The notes beneath the pieces are model-generated. The model worked only from the letters and a program-made list of their open reading frames with translations, had not been told where the DNA came from and ran no database searches. The translations under genes were made by a program, and so were the position numbers. A stretch of DNA of 64,000 bases from Streptomyces violaceoruber (lineage in GTDB: Bacteria; Actinomycetota; Actinomycetes; Streptomycetales; Streptomycetaceae). Every line of letters starts with the position of its first letter. Positions within the stretch are counted from its first letter, which is position 1. Positions 7,808 to 17,165 of this stretch are shown here, piece after piece. The stretch covers positions 1-64,000 of the forward strand of contig JODI01000047.1 of assembly GCA_000720805.1 (NCBI GenBank), in the 5' to 3' direction.

Positions 7808-8890
7808 TCAGCCGATCTGGGCGCCGAGGGCCGAGAGGGCCTCGGTGACCGGCTGGAAGAAGGTCTCGCCGCCCGAGGTGCAGTCGCCGCTGCCGCCGGA
7901 GGTGAGGCCGATCGCGTTGCTGCCGGAGAAGAGCGAGCCGCCGCTGTCACCGGGCTCCGCGCAGACGTCGGTCTGGATCAGGCCATTGACGATGTCGCCG
8001 TTACCGTAGTTCACGGTGGCGTCCAGACCGGTGACCGTGCCGCTGTGCACCTGGGTGGTGGAGCCGCTGCGGGTGACCTTCATGCCGACGGTGGCCGCGG
8101 CCGCTCCCGTGATCTTCTGGGTGGAGCCGTCGTAGAGGTTCACCTCGCTCGGGTGGGCCACGCCGGCGGTGTACTTGACCAGGCCGTAGTCGTTGTCCGG
8201 GAAGCTCGACTGCTCGTTCTGGCCGATCGCGTCGCCGCTGGAGTCCGACCAGGTGGAGATGGCCTCCGTGCAGTGCCCGGCCGTGATGAAGTACGGCTCG
8301 CCGCCCTTGACCACGTTGAAGCCGAGCGAGCAGCGTCCGCCGCTTCCGGTGATGGCGTCGCCGCCCGCGACGAGGGGCTTGAACTCCCCCTTCGAGCGCT
8401 GGAGTTCGGTGGTGGCACCGAGTCCGCCGACGACCTTGGTCAGCTTCGCCCACTCGGCGTCGGAGATCGTACGGTCGGCGGTGACGACCACCTTGTTGGT
8501 GGTCGGGTCGGTCACCCAGGCGGTGCCGGGGATGGTGGCGTCCTTCTTGAGGGTGCCGCGGGCGCTCTTCAGCTCGGCCAGGGAGTTCTCGACGAGTCTG
8601 GCCTTGGCGCCCGCCGCCTCGACGGTCTTCGCCGCGGCCTCGTCGACCACGTTGACCACGAGACTTCTGGTCTTCGCGTCGTAGAACGTTCCCGCCGCGT
8701 CGGCGCCGAGGTCCTGACCGAGCGTCGAGGCGAGCTTTCCGGCCGCCAGGGCCGAGAGGGTCGCGGACGCCGGGGACTTCGCCGGCTCACTCGCGTTCGC
8801 AGTCTGGAAGGTGACTCCCGCGGCGACCAGTGCGGCGATGCCCGCACCTGCCACGGCGACCCGCCGCCCGGGTATGCGTCGGTGCTTCAA
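7808..8890 (-). CDS. Secreted streptogrisin-type serine protease with propeptide
   Basis: A 360-residue S1 (chymotrypsin-fold, alpha-lytic/streptogrisin group) zymogen. Layout: signal peptide (about 1-34, cleaved after TANA), a pro-domain (about 35-175) that acts as folding chaperone and inhibitor, and the mature protease starting near [17 protein letters not shown]. The catalytic triad is His206 (TAGHC), Asp234 (DNDYG) and Ser316 (GDSGGS). Disulfide cysteines are paired as in the family. The start is a TTG at 8890 with GGAGG 7 bp upstream; this start gives the usual MKHRRIP amino terminus. It is secreted to degrade extracellular protein. A second, shorter relative lies at 10179-11087. Confidence 0.93.
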   Translation of the reverse strand: MKHRRIPGRRVAVAGAGIAALVAAGVTFQTANASEPAKSPASATLSALAAGKLASTLGQDLGADAAGTFYDAKTRSLVVNVVDEAAAKTVEAAGAKARLVENSLAELKSARGTLKKDATIPGTAWVTDPTTNKVVVTADRTISDAEWAKLTKVVGGLGATTELQRSKGEFKPLVAGGDAITGSGGRCSLGFNVVKGGEPYFITAGHCTEAISTWSDSSGDAIGQNEQSSFPDNDYGLVKYTAGVAHPSEVNLYDGSTQKITGAAAATVGMKVTRSGSTTQVHSGTVTGLDATVNYGNGDIVNGLIQTDVCAEPGDSGGSLFSGSNAIGLTSGGSGDCTSGGETFFQPVTEALSALGAQIG

Positions 8891-9122
8891 CTCGCGTCCT
8901 CCTGTGGGGGGGGCGGTCCGGTGGGTGTGGGGACCTCAGTGGACCGGAAGGCTGGTTGACGAGCGCCCACTCTTCCGAACCCCACAGGGGGCGCACAAGG
9001 TCGACTTCAGGACGCGCGTAGAACGCGGTTGCACGCCCCCCAATTTTTGACAGTCCACGGTCACCCCAGGCCATTCGCACAGCAAACACTACGCGCAAGT
9101 AACTCCGCTCAGCCCGTGAGGA

Positions 9123-10049
9123 CTAGCCCTGGCTTGAAACCGACCCTCCCGGGTGCGGCTCCAAGTGAGGCGTGAGCGGCGGAAGTTGCTCCTGCACCGG
9201 TTGCTGTGCCGATTGCGGCACCGACGGGTGCGGCGGCTGCTGCGCCGGAGCAGGCATCTGCGGCACCGGAGCGGCCATCTGCGGTCCCTGCTGCTGCGCC
9301 TTCTCCAGGAACCGCAGCAGCTCCACCGGGAACGGCAGCACCAGCGTCGAGTTCTTCTCCGCGGCCACCGCCACCACCGTCTGCAGCAGCCGCAGTTGCA
9401 GCGCGGCCGGCTGCTCGGACATCTCCTTGGCGGCCTCGGCGAGCTTCTTCGACGCCTGCAGTTCGGCGTCGGCGTTGATGACCCGGGCCCGCCGCTCCCG
9501 GTCGGCCTCCGCCTGACGGGCCATGGACCGCTTCATGGTCTCCGGCAACGAGACGTCCTTGATCTCGACGCGGTCGATGGTGACGCCCCACTCCACGGCC
9601 GGGCTGTCGATCATCAACTCCAGCCCCTGGTTGAGCTGTTCCCGGTTGGAGAGCAGATCGTCCAGCTCGCTCTTGCCGATGATGGAACGCAACGACGTCT
9701 GCGCCATCTGCGCCACCGCGAACCGGTAGTCCTCCACCCGGACCACCGCCTCGGCCGGCGCGGTCACCTTGAAGTAGACGACGGCGTCGACGCGAACCGT
9801 GACGTTGTCCCGGGTGATGCCCTCCTGCGCGGGCACCGGCATCGTCACGATCTGCATGTTGACCTTCCGGAGCTTGTCGACGCCCGGGACGATCAGGGTG
9901 AACCCCGGCCCGCGCACCTGCGGCCGGAGCTTTCCGAGGCGGAAGACCACACCTCGTTCGTACTGTTTGACGACCCGTGCCGCCGCCATCACGTACACCG
10001 CTCCGGCGCACGCGAGCGTCACTCCCGCCGCCACCAGTTCCTCGACCAT
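9123..10049 (-). CDS. Slipin (SPFH/band 7 membrane protein)
   Basis: A 308-residue stomatin-like protein: one N-terminal membrane segment (VAAGVTLACAGAVYVMAAA), then the SPFH domain opening with the conserved block QYERGVVFRLGKLRPQVRGP and containing DNVTVRVDAVVYFKV and VEIKDVSLPE. A coiled-coil region (AEADRERRARVINADAELQA) follows, then a Pro/Gln-rich tail of about 60 residues (PQMPAPAQQPPHP). Slipins form oligomeric scaffolds in lipid microdomains. The tail suggests a disordered protein-interaction region. The ATG at 10049 is chosen over the adjacent GTG at 10052 because it leaves better room after the GGGGG ribosome site. The two flanking proteases have their own terminators, so it is probably transcribed alone. 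Confidence 0.9.
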   Translation of the reverse strand: MVEELVAAGVTLACAGAVYVMAAARVVKQYERGVVFRLGKLRPQVRGPGFTLIVPGVDKLRKVNMQIVTMPVPAQEGITRDNVTVRVDAVVYFKVTAPAEAVVRVEDYRFAVAQMAQTSLRSIIGKSELDDLLSNREQLNQGLELMIDSPAVEWGVTIDRVEIKDVSLPETMKRSMARQAEADRERRARVINADAELQASKKLAEAAKEMSEQPAALQLRLLQTVVAVAAEKNSTLVLPFPVELLRFLEKAQQQGPQMAAPVPQMPAPAQQPPHPSVPQSAQQPVQEQLPPLTPHLEPHPGGSVSSQG

Positions 10050-10114
10050 CACGGCCCCCAGGGTCCGACGTGACCGCCTGTACGTCGACGGTAACTCCGG
10101 TGCGGAACAAGGGC

Positions 10115-10147
10115 GAGCCCCCGCACGACAGTTGCGTGCGGGGGCTC
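10115..10147 (-). terminator. Hairpin terminator of the second protease gene
   Basis: A 12-bp perfect stem (gagcccccgcac / gtgcgggggctc) with a 9-nt loop, followed by cttctgctgctg on the plus strand. It lies between the protease stop at 10179 and the slipin start, so it ends the protease transcript. Confidence 0.7.
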
Positions 10148-10178
10148 TTCTGCTGCTGCCGCAGGTCGGGTCGAGCGA

Positions 10179-11087
10179 CTAGAAGACGCTGACGCCGTAG
10201 GCGTTCAGGGCCTCCACGACCGGCTGGAAGAAGGTCGTGCCGCCGGAGGAGCAGTTGCCGCTGCCCCCGGAGGTCAGACCGTAGGCGACACCGTTGGTGC
10301 CGTAGAGGGAACCGCCGGAGTCGCCGGGCTCGGCGCAGACCGTGGTCTGGATCATGCCGTAGACGACGTCGCCGCCACCGTAGTTGACGGTCGCGTTGAG
10401 GGCGGTGACCCGGCCGCTGTGAATACCGGTGGTCGAACCGTCACGGGTGACGGTGGTACCCACGCTCGGGGTGCCGGCGCTGGTGATGTCCGTGTTGCCG
10501 GCCGTGCCCGACTTGGCGACCGACGAGTTCGTGTAGCGCACGATGCCGTAGTCGTTCGTCGGGAAGCTGGAGCCCGACGTGGTGCCGAGCGTGGTGCTGT
10601 GGGAGGAGTTCGACCACCACGTGCCCGCGCCGTCGGTGCAGTGACCGGCGGTCAGGAAGTAGTAGTTGCCCGCGCTGTCGCGGACGTTGAAGCCGAGGGA
10701 GCAGCGCCAGCTACTCGCATAGATGGCGTCGCCGCCCGCGATGTACTTCTGGAACTTGCCGTTGGTGCGCTTGATCGTCAGCGCGTCGGCGTTCGAGCCC
10801 GCCTGCTGCTTGATCTTGGCGATCTCGGCCTGGGAGACCGTGCTGTCGGCGGTGACGACCACACGGCCGCTCTTGCTGTCGACGGCCCAGGCGGTGCCCG
10901 GGATGTCGGCCTTGAGCACCGAGTTGCTCACGCTCTTGAGCTCGGAGGCGCTGAAGGCGGTGGGGGTGTCGGACGCGTTCGCGTTGGGGACCGCGATCGC
11001 GGCGGCGGCCACGAGGCCGGTGGTGACGGCGGTCAGCCGGATCCGTCTCGAAATGCCGCTGCGAGGGGTGGTGCGCTTGATCCTCAC
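10179..11087 (-). CDS. Streptogrisin B-like secreted serine protease
   Basis: A 302-residue S1 zymogen. It has a twin-basic signal peptide (about 1-39, ending PNANA), a short pro-domain of about 75 residues with the family segment [20 protein letters not shown], and a mature protease of about 187 residues starting [20 protein letters not shown]. The catalytic triad is His149 (TAGHC), Asp179 (TNDYG) and Ser257 (GDSGGS). Size and the GDAIY amino terminus of the mature enzyme are closest to streptogrisin B. The start is a GTG at 11087 with GGAGG 8 bp upstream; the longer open frame upstream is not coding. It degrades extracellular proteins and peptides after bulky hydrophobic residues. Confidence 0.93.
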   Translation of the reverse strand: MRIKRTTPRSGISRRIRLTAVTTGLVAAAAIAVPNANASDTPTAFSASELKSVSNSVLKADIPGTAWAVDSKSGRVVVTADSTVSQAEIAKIKQQAGSNADALTIKRTNGKFQKYIAGGDAIYASSWRCSLGFNVRDSAGNYYFLTAGHCTDGAGTWWSNSSHSTTLGTTSGSSFPTNDYGIVRYTNSSVAKSGTAGNTDITSAGTPSVGTTVTRDGSTTGIHSGRVTALNATVNYGGGDVVYGMIQTTVCAEPGDSGGSLYGTNGVAYGLTSGGSGNCSSGGTTFFQPVVEALNAYGVSVF

Positions 11088-11253
11088 TTTTCGTTCCTCC
11101 ACATGGGAAGTCGGGGGCCCTCGTGGGGTGTGGGCCCGTGAGGCGCAGCCAGGAGCGCCGGTCGCCCGGATTCCGGATACGCCGTGCCCCTGACAAGCGC
11201 TGTGGGGAGTATTCGGCCGAACGGACGGTCGGCGCAAGGGTGCCTTTCGGCCG

Positions 11254-12081
11254 TCAGCCTTTGAACGATCTTTGCGATCCCGTGGGCAACGCCTCTCGGA
11301 TGAGGTTCCGCTCCCCCGCCTCGACCGCGACGGCCAGGGTGTTCCCGGGCGGCGGGAAAGGGCAGACGAAGTGGTCGGCGAACGCGCACGGCGGCAGCAG
11401 CGCGCGGTTGAAGTCGACCGTCGTACGGCCCTCGGCGTCCGGCGCGGCGGGCCGCAGGAACCGGAACCGGTAGCTGCTGTCCCCGCTCGTGGCATCGCCG
11501 AGAACCGCCCACAGCGAGCCGTCGCCCTGGACCGTCACCTGGAGGGTCAACTCCCGCCCGGCCAGCCGGAACGCCAGCTCCCCGCCGAGGCCCAGGCCAC
11601 GCGCCCGCCCGTCCGCGTTCTCGACGCGTACCGTGCGCTCCTCGTCGTACGGCGTGAAGCGCCCCGGCACCGACCAGCGCGGATCGTAGGGGGTGGCCTC
11701 GATGCCCCGGAACGCCTCGCGCGCCGGGGAGTCGGGATCGAAGTCGCGTACGCCCCACACGCCCTCGCGCACCAGCACGACCAACCGGCGCCGGCCGTAC
11801 CCGACCCGGGCGGCGGCCACAGGTCCGGCATCGGCCGTGAGCCGCACCTCGCCGCTGAAGGGCTGTCCGTCCACGCTCAGCCCGTCCGCCTCATCGGCGA
11901 CCGTCAGCCGGACCGCGTCGCCGTCGACGGTCCACGTCCCCGGGGTGTCCGGAAGTCGACCGTCCGGATAGTCCTCCAGCCAGTAGGTGCCGGCGAGCGC
12001 GAGGGGGCCGTAGGGCGCCGACACGGTCTGGTTGCGGTGCTCGTGCCACTGCTTCCATGCGTCGGATGCGTCGGCGGTCAT
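11254..12081 (-). CDS. DUF1684 domain protein
   Basis: A 275-residue protein with the DUF1684 pattern: an early [18 protein letters not shown] block (residues 10-30), a central beta-rich part, and the diagnostic end [20 protein letters not shown] followed by [16 protein letters not shown]. The Cys/Pro-rich end of this family is strongly conserved, but its biochemistry is not established as far as I know. No signal peptide. It starts 22 bp after the LLM monooxygenase stop, so it is probably the last gene of the uptake and monooxygenase operon; that context suggests a role in handling organosulfur or similar substrates. Confidence 0.82.
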   Translation of the reverse strand: MTADASDAWKQWHEHRNQTVSAPYGPLALAGTYWLEDYPDGRLPDTPGTWTVDGDAVRLTVADEADGLSVDGQPFSGEVRLTADAGPVAAARVGYGRRRLVVLVREGVWGVRDFDPDSPAREAFRGIEATPYDPRWSVPGRFTPYDEERTVRVENADGRARGLGLGGELAFRLAGRELTLQVTVQGDGSLWAVLGDATSGDSSYRFRFLRPAAPDAEGRTTVDFNRALLPPCAFADHFVCPFPPPGNTLAVAVEAGERNLIREALPTGSQRSFKG

Positions 12082-12103
12082 GTGATCAGCCTTTCCATTC
12101 CGG

Positions 12104-13405
12104 TCACTCCTTCCCCTCCGGGCCGGACAGCCCGAGGTGGGAGCGCAGGGTGGTGCCCTCGTATTCCGTGCGGAAGGCGCCGCGCTCCTGGAGCAGCGGC
12201 ACCACCCGGTCCACGAACTCGTCGAGACCGCCCGGGGTGAGGTGCGGGACGAGGATGAAGCCGTCGGCGGCGTCCCGGCGTACGAACGTCTCGAGTTCGA
12301 TGGCGACCGCCTCCGGCGTCCCGACGAAGGACTGCCGGGCGCTCGCCTCGATCACGGTCTGGCGGATGGACAGCCCCTTCTCCTTCGACAACGCCCGCCA
12401 CTTCTCGGCGATCGCCACGTTGTCGCCGTGCCGGGTCCGCCCCTGGGTGAGCGACGAGTCCGGCACCGGGTCGGTCTCGGGCAGCGGTCCGTCCGGATCG
12501 TACGAGGACAGGTCGACGCCCCAGATCTGCTCCAGCGTGAGAATCGCGTTCTGCGGGGAGACCTGCTGCCGTCGGATCCCGGCGGCCTTCTCCTGCGCCT
12601 CGGCGGCGGTGTCGCCGAGGACGACGGTGACTCCGGGCATGATCTTCAGCTGGTCGGGACCACGACCGTACTTCTCCAGCCGCTTCTTCACGTCGGCGTA
12701 GAAGGCACGTCCGGCTTCCAGGGTGCCGTGCCGGGTGAAGATCACGTCGGCGGTGGCCGCGGCGAACTCCCGCCCCTCCTCCGAGTCTCCCGCCTGGATC
12801 ACCACCGGGTGCCCCTGCGGCGAGCGCGGCAGGGTGAACTCGCCCGCGATGTCGAAGTGCCGGCCGCGGTGTGCGAAGGGTCGGGGGACACCGTCCGGTG
12901 TCCAGGAGTCCCACAACCTGCGTGCCACGGCGACGAATTCGGCGGCCCGGGTGTACCGGTCGGCCCGGTCGAGGTATCCACCGCGCCGGAAGTTCTCGCC
13001 GGTGAAGGCGTCGGAGGAGGTCACCACGTTCCAGGCCGCCCGGCCGCCGCTGAGGTGGTCCAGGGTGGCGAGTCTGCGGGCGAGTTCGAACGGCTCGTTG
13101 AAGGTGGCGTTGACCGTGGCGGCGAGGCCGATGCGGTCGGTGACGGCGGCGAGCGCGTTGAGCACGGTCAGCGACTCGGGCCGGCCGACCACGTCGAGGT
13201 CGTGGATACGGCCCTTGTGTTCGCGCAGCCGCAGCCCCTCGGCGAGGAAGAAGAAGTCGAACAGGCCGCGTTCGGCGGTGCGGGCCAGGTGCTCGAAGGA
13301 GGAGAACTCGATCTGCGACTTCGAGCGCGGATCGGCCCACACCGTCGTGTTGTTGACGCCGGGGAAGTGCGCGGCGAGGTGGATCTCCTTACGGCGTACG
13401 GTCAT
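12104..13405 (-). CDS. FMN-dependent monooxygenase, LLM class, NtaA/DszA/SnaA group
   Basis: A 433-residue flavin-dependent oxidoreductase. Family marks are the amino terminus KEIHLAAHFPGVNNTTVWAD, the segment ERGLFDFFFLAEGLRLREH, the DHLSGGRAAWNVVTSSDAFT block, and ARRLWDSWTPDGV. These are typical of two-component monooxygenases that use reduced FMN on nitrilotriacetate, dibenzothiophene sulfone or alkyl sulfides. The gene overlaps its upstream relative by 4 bp (ATGA) and belongs to an operon with an ABC importer, consistent with oxidative release of sulfur or nitrogen from an imported compound. The separate flavin reductase needed by this class is not in the window. Confidence 0.9.
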   Translation of the reverse strand: MTVRRKEIHLAAHFPGVNNTTVWADPRSKSQIEFSSFEHLARTAERGLFDFFFLAEGLRLREHKGRIHDLDVVGRPESLTVLNALAAVTDRIGLAATVNATFNEPFELARRLATLDHLSGGRAAWNVVTSSDAFTGENFRRGGYLDRADRYTRAAEFVAVARRLWDSWTPDGVPRPFAHRGRHFDIAGEFTLPRSPQGHPVVIQAGDSEEGREFAAATADVIFTRHGTLEAGRAFYADVKKRLEKYGRGPDQLKIMPGVTVVLGDTAAEAQEKAAGIRRQQVSPQNAILTLEQIWGVDLSSYDPDGPLPETDPVPDSSLTQGRTRHGDNVAIAEKWRALSKEKGLSIRQTVIEASARQSFVGTPEAVAIELETFVRRDAADGFILVPHLTPGGLDEFVDRVVPLLQERGAFRTEYEGTTLRSHLGLSGPEGKE

Positions 13406-14529
13406 GACGCTCCCCCGGTCACGGCGTGTGTCACGGCGTACTGGTTGGCGGGCCGGGCCAGGCCCAGGTGCTCGCGGAGTGTGCTGCCGGGGTAGAAGGT
13501 GCGGAACAGGCCCCGGTGCTGCAGCAGCGCCACCGTGCCGTTGACGAGCCGCTCCAGGTCACGGCGGGGCTCGGCGGGGGTGAGGTGGAAGCCGTCGACG
13601 GTGCCGTCCGTGTACCAGCCGGCGATCAGCTCGGCGAGGTCGACCGGGCCGCCCCGGTACAGCGGACCCTGCGCGGTGGGCCGGGGGCCGCCTCCGCCGT
13701 GGCCCGGTTCGGCCGCGTGCTCCCCGTCGCCGAGGTCGACGACGAGGCTCGCGAGGACACACAGGTCGCCGGGGTCGCGGCCGAACTCCCGGGCCGACTC
13801 CCGTACCTGGTCCCGTACGGCGGTGGCGTGCGCGGCGCTCACGGCCCGCACGAGCACCACGTCGGCGTACTCGGCCGCCGTCTGCCGGGCGGGGCCCTCC
13901 GTCGCGTCGACCACGCGGACCGGGTGGCCCTGGGGCGGCCGGGGCACGATCGAGGGGCCCTTGACCGAGAAGGCGGCACCGGTGAAGTCGACGTGGTGCA
14001 GTTTGTCCCGGTCGATGAAGCGGCCGGTCGCCGCGTCCCGTATCTCGGCGTCGTCCTCCCAGCTGTCCCACAACTTCGCGGCCACGTCGGCGACTTCACC
14101 GGCCTCCTGCCACAGGGCGTCGGCGGGCCACGCGGATCCCCCCGCGCGCGCGAAGCCGGGCGTGGGGGAAGGCCGGCGGCCGAAGAGGCGGGCCTCGCTC
14201 TCGGTGGCCGACACGTCGATCCGCCAGCCGGCCCGGCCGCGGCTGACCCAGTCGAGGGTGGCGACGGCGGCCTGGACGTGGAAGGGCTCGGTGTGGGTGG
14301 TGGTGACGGTGGGCACCAGCCCGATCCGGCTGGTGGCCGGCGCCACCCTGGACAGGACGGCGAGCGCGTCGGGCCCCGGGCGGGCGAAGGTGTCGTCCAG
14401 GGTCACGAAGTCGAGGCCGCCGCGCTCGGCGAGCCGGACCAGTTCGACGTAGGAATCGGCGTCGTGGACGGCACGCTGGTCGACGGCGGCGGCCAGGTGC
14501 AGCAGGCCCCGGCCGTGCGATGAGGTCAT
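13402..14529 (-). CDS. Second LLM-class flavin monooxygenase, diverged
   Basis: A 375-residue LLM-family protein: GLLHLAAAVDQRAVHDADSY start, the RGGLDFVTLDDTFARPGPDA block, LDWVSRGRAGWRIDVSATES, AAKLWDSWEDDAEI and PPQGHPVRVVDATEGPARQT. It matches the neighbouring monooxygenase in domain layout but is shorter, and a Gly/His/Pro-rich loop (AAEPGHGGGGPRPTAQGP) replaces part of the structured region near residue 285. It starts 32 bp after the ABC ATPase stop and overlaps the next monooxygenase by 4 bp, so the pair is translationally coupled. It may form a heteromer with that enzyme or act on a related substrate. Confidence 0.85.
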   Translation of the reverse strand: MTSSHGRGLLHLAAAVDQRAVHDADSYVELVRLAERGGLDFVTLDDTFARPGPDALAVLSRVAPATSRIGLVPTVTTTHTEPFHVQAAVATLDWVSRGRAGWRIDVSATESEARLFGRRPSPTPGFARAGGSAWPADALWQEAGEVADVAAKLWDSWEDDAEIRDAATGRFIDRDKLHHVDFTGAAFSVKGPSIVPRPPQGHPVRVVDATEGPARQTAAEYADVVLVRAVSAAHATAVRDQVRESAREFGRDPGDLCVLASLVVDLGDGEHAAEPGHGGGGPRPTAQGPLYRGGPVDLAELIAGWYTDGTVDGFHLTPAEPRRDLERLVNGTVALLQHRGLFRTFYPGSTLREHLGLARPANQYAVTHAVTGGAS

Positions 14530-14561
14530 GGGGGAAACCCTTCTGCGGCGAGCGGCGGGGC

Positions 14562-15323
14562 TCACAGCACTTTGGAGAGGAACGCTCGGGTACGGTCGTG
14601 CGCCGGCCGGTCCAGGACGTCGGCGGGCGGGCCCTGCTCGACGATCCGCCCGTCGTCCATGAACACCACCGTGTCGGCGACCTCGCGGGCGAAGCCGATC
14701 TCGTGAGTGACGACGATCATCGTGGTGCCCTGGTGGGCCAGGTCCTTGATGACGTCGAGGACTTCGCCGACCAGTTCGGGGTCGAGCGCGGAGGTCGGTT
14801 CGTCGAAGAGCAGCAGGCGGGGCTCCAGCGCGAGCGCCCGGGCGATGGCGACCCGCTGCTGCTGTCCGCCGGAGAGCTGCTTCGGGTAGGCGTCGGCCTT
14901 GTCGGAGAGGCCGACCCGGTCGAGCAGCCGGCGCGCGGTCCCGACGGCCTCCTTGCGGGGCCGCTTCAGCGCGGACACCGGCGCCTCGATGATGTTGTCC
15001 AGCACGGTCAGGTGCGGGAAGAGGTTGAAGTTCTGGAAGACGAAGCCGATGCGCGTGCGCTGCCGCAGCACCTCGCGCTCGGGCAGCTCGTACAGCCTGT
15101 CGCCGGAGCGGCGGTAGCCGACCAGCGTCCCGTCCACGCTGATCGCGCCCCGGTCCACCTTCTCCAGGTGGTTGATGGTGCGCAGCAACGTGGACTTGCC
15201 GGAGCCGGAGGGGCCCAGGATGACGGTGACCTCGCCGGCGCGCACGGCGAGGTCGATGCCCTTGAGCACGTCCAGTGGGCCGAAGCTCTTGTGGACGGAC
15301 CTGATGTCGACCATGACGGTCAT
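14562..15323 (-). CDS. Amino-acid-type ABC transporter ATP-binding protein
   Basis: A 253-residue ATPase of the polar amino-acid (PAAT) importer family. Walker [10 protein letters not shown] (37-45), Q-loop Gln97 (FVFQNFN), ABC signature LSGGQQQR (150-157), Walker B LLLFDEP (Asp174, Glu175) and H-loop His207 (VVTHE) are all present. The [13 protein letters not shown] segment is typical of the GlnQ/TcyN type. It works with the permease at 17162 and probably the divergent lipoprotein at 18441 to import a cystine- or methionine-like sulfur compound or its oxidised form; the substrate is inferred from the leader peptide and the monooxygenases. Confidence 0.93.
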   Translation of the reverse strand: MTVMVDIRSVHKSFGPLDVLKGIDLAVRAGEVTVILGPSGSGKSTLLRTINHLEKVDRGAISVDGTLVGYRRSGDRLYELPEREVLRQRTRIGFVFQNFNLFPHLTVLDNIIEAPVSALKRPRKEAVGTARRLLDRVGLSDKADAYPKQLSGGQQQRVAIARALALEPRLLLFDEPTSALDPELVGEVLDVIKDLAHQGTTMIVVTHEIGFAREVADTVVFMDDGRIVEQGPPADVLDRPAHDRTRAFLSKVL

Positions 15324-15398
15324 CGCGGATTCCTTGCCGTAGGACGTACTTGCGTAGACGTACTTGCCGTAGGACGTGAGGGAGCGGGAGCAGGCGGG

Positions 15399-17165
15399 TC
15401 AGGCCGCCGCACGGCCGGTGAGCTCGCGCAGGAACAGCAGCGTGGCCCGGGCCGTCGCGTCGTTCTGCCGGAACGCGGGCCCGCCGGTGCGCGGGCGGGT
15501 GAACGCGCCTGGGGTACGGGCGTCGGTGTACGGACCGAGTGCGAAGCGCCGGGGATGCGGACGGCCGGCCCGGTCGAGGATCCGTCCGTCGGCGGGGTCC
15601 ACGCGGAGCAGCCCCTCGGGTGTCTCGGCCGCCCCGTCGGCGTGCAACGCGCGCAGCAGCGGGTCGCGGGCGCGGCCGACCGTCGGCTCGGGCAGCCGCG
15701 CCTCGACCAGCGCACGGGCCTCGACGGAGAACCCCGGCACGGTGGGGCTCGACGCCCGGAACACCCCGTCCTCGGCGGTGACGGTCAGGTCGGCGCCGAG
15801 GAACTTCAGGACGCCGGCGCGCGACAGGGCGAGCATCTGCCGCAACCGGGGTCCGGGCGGTCCGGAGGCCAGATAGCTGAAGAAGCCGTGCCACCAGGGG
15901 CCGATGTCCCCGAGCCGGACCAACTGGCCGTAGACGGACAGCAGTCCGAGGAAGACCGCCAGGTCGGGACTGTACGCGGGATCATGACTGCGGCTCAGGT
16001 CACGCTCGACATAGCCGCGCAACCCCTCCTGGAACTCGTCGAAGGAGCCGTATCGGACCCCCTCCAGCGGGCGGTCCAGCACGGCGAGGTCGAGCCGGTC
16101 GGCGGGGTCGGGGACGGCGGACGCGACGAGGGCCGCCCGCCCGGCCGGGTCGTCCGTGGCCGCGTACTTCTCCTCGAAGACGCTCCAGTCGACGGCCGTC
16201 CTCTCGGGATGGACCGTGAACAGCCGGTGGTAGTGCGCGAAGCCCAGCTCCTTCTCCACGAGCGGCCACACGTCCCGCCGGAAGTCGAAGCCCTCCGGCC
16301 GGGCGAGCAGCGCCTCGACCTCGGCGGGCCCGAGGAACCGGGGCAGCGGCGGCCGGTCACCGGTCCAGTCGTAGCCGATCTTCGAGTGGTACGGCACTCC
16401 GCGCCGCGAACCGACGTACAGCACCGGCTCCCGTCCCGACGGCACATACGTGTCCCCCTCGTAGCGTCCGCCCCGGCCCTCGGTGAGCAGCACCATCAGG
16501 TCGACGAAGGCGAGGCCGAACCCGCGGACCAGGACGGGTTCGCCGGGCGCGAGCGGAGAAAGGTCGCTGTCGGCGGTGAAGTCGGGCGGGAGGTGGACGA
16601 GCCCGTGAGCACGGGCGTATGCGGCCAACTCGTCCTGCTCTGGGTCGAGTTCGGCGTCGAGGTGGCCGAGGGCGAGCACCACGAGGTCGGCCGGGAGCGG
16701 ACGCGGCCGGCCTTCCAGCCACACCTGCTGACGGCCCTCGCGGGGGCCGGACACCCGCAGGGCGCGGCGCGGGTGGTGGTGGACCGTGACGGACGGGGGC
16801 AGGGCGGCGACGGCCCGCTCGTGGAACCAGCGCAGGTACGCACCCTGGAGCTGCCGGTCCGCGAAGGTGCGGCCGTCGATGCCCGCCCACTCGTGCAGCG
16901 TGGGACCCTCGGCGACGGGACCGTCCATGGTGACCGTCTCGTCGGTGAACATGGTGACGTCCTCGGCGTGCGAGTTCATCCACAGCAGCGGCGACTGGGC
17001 CGCGCGCCAGATGCGTCCGGCGCCCGGCGGATGCGGGTCGACGAGATGAAGGTCGAGGCCCGAAGCGGCGTACAGCTCGGGCGCGTTGGCGGCGATCCGC
17101 TCGATCAGTCCGGTCCCCCGCGGCCCGGCCCCGACGATCACGACGGAGGGCCTGTGCGCATTCAT
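15399..17165 (-). CDS. FAD/NAD(P)-binding protein of the ornithine-monooxygenase-like fold
   Basis: A 588-residue protein beginning with a dinucleotide-binding motif (VVIVGAGPRGTGLIERIAA, residues 8-26), continuing with LVDPHPPGAGRIWRAAQSP, a middle VVLALGHLD segment marking the second half of the fold, and a long C-terminal part (RRFALGPYTDARTPGAFTRP). This matches the FAD-NAD(P)-binding protein family (PF13454-type) often found with sulfur-import operons in actinobacteria. It overlaps the permease by 4 bp and precedes the ATPase by 75 bp. A redox step on the imported compound is likely; the exact reaction is unknown. No membrane segment. Confidence 0.82.
   Translation of the reverse strand: MNAHRPSVVIVGAGPRGTGLIERIAANAPELYAASGLDLHLVDPHPPGAGRIWRAAQSPLLWMNSHAEDVTMFTDETVTMDGPVAEGPTLHEWAGIDGRTFADRQLQGAYLRWFHERAVAALPPSVTVHHHPRRALRVSGPREGRQQVWLEGRPRPLPADLVVLALGHLDAELDPEQDELAAYARAHGLVHLPPDFTADSDLSPLAPGEPVLVRGFGLAFVDLMVLLTEGRGGRYEGDTYVPSGREPVLYVGSRRGVPYHSKIGYDWTGDRPPLPRFLGPAEVEALLARPEGFDFRRDVWPLVEKELGFAHYHRLFTVHPERTAVDWSVFEEKYAATDDPAGRAALVASAVPDPADRLDLAVLDRPLEGVRYGSFDEFQEGLRGYVERDLSRSHDPAYSPDLAVFLGLLSVYGQLVRLGDIGPWWHGFFSYLASGPPGPRLRQMLALSRAGVLKFLGADLTVTAEDGVFRASSPTVPGFSVEARALVEARLPEPTVGRARDPLLRALHADGAAETPEGLLRVDPADGRILDRAGRPHPRRFALGPYTDARTPGAFTRPRTGGPAFRQNDATARATLLFLRELTGRAAA

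Noticed and set aside
9009..9120. Small reading frames between the first protease and the slipin
   Set aside because: They have no ribosome site and no gene-like codon bias; the gap is more likely promoter sequence.
12104..14529. Recent tandem duplication of the two LLM monooxygenases
   Set aside because: They share the fold and a few motifs but differ strongly in length and sequence, so any duplication is ancient.
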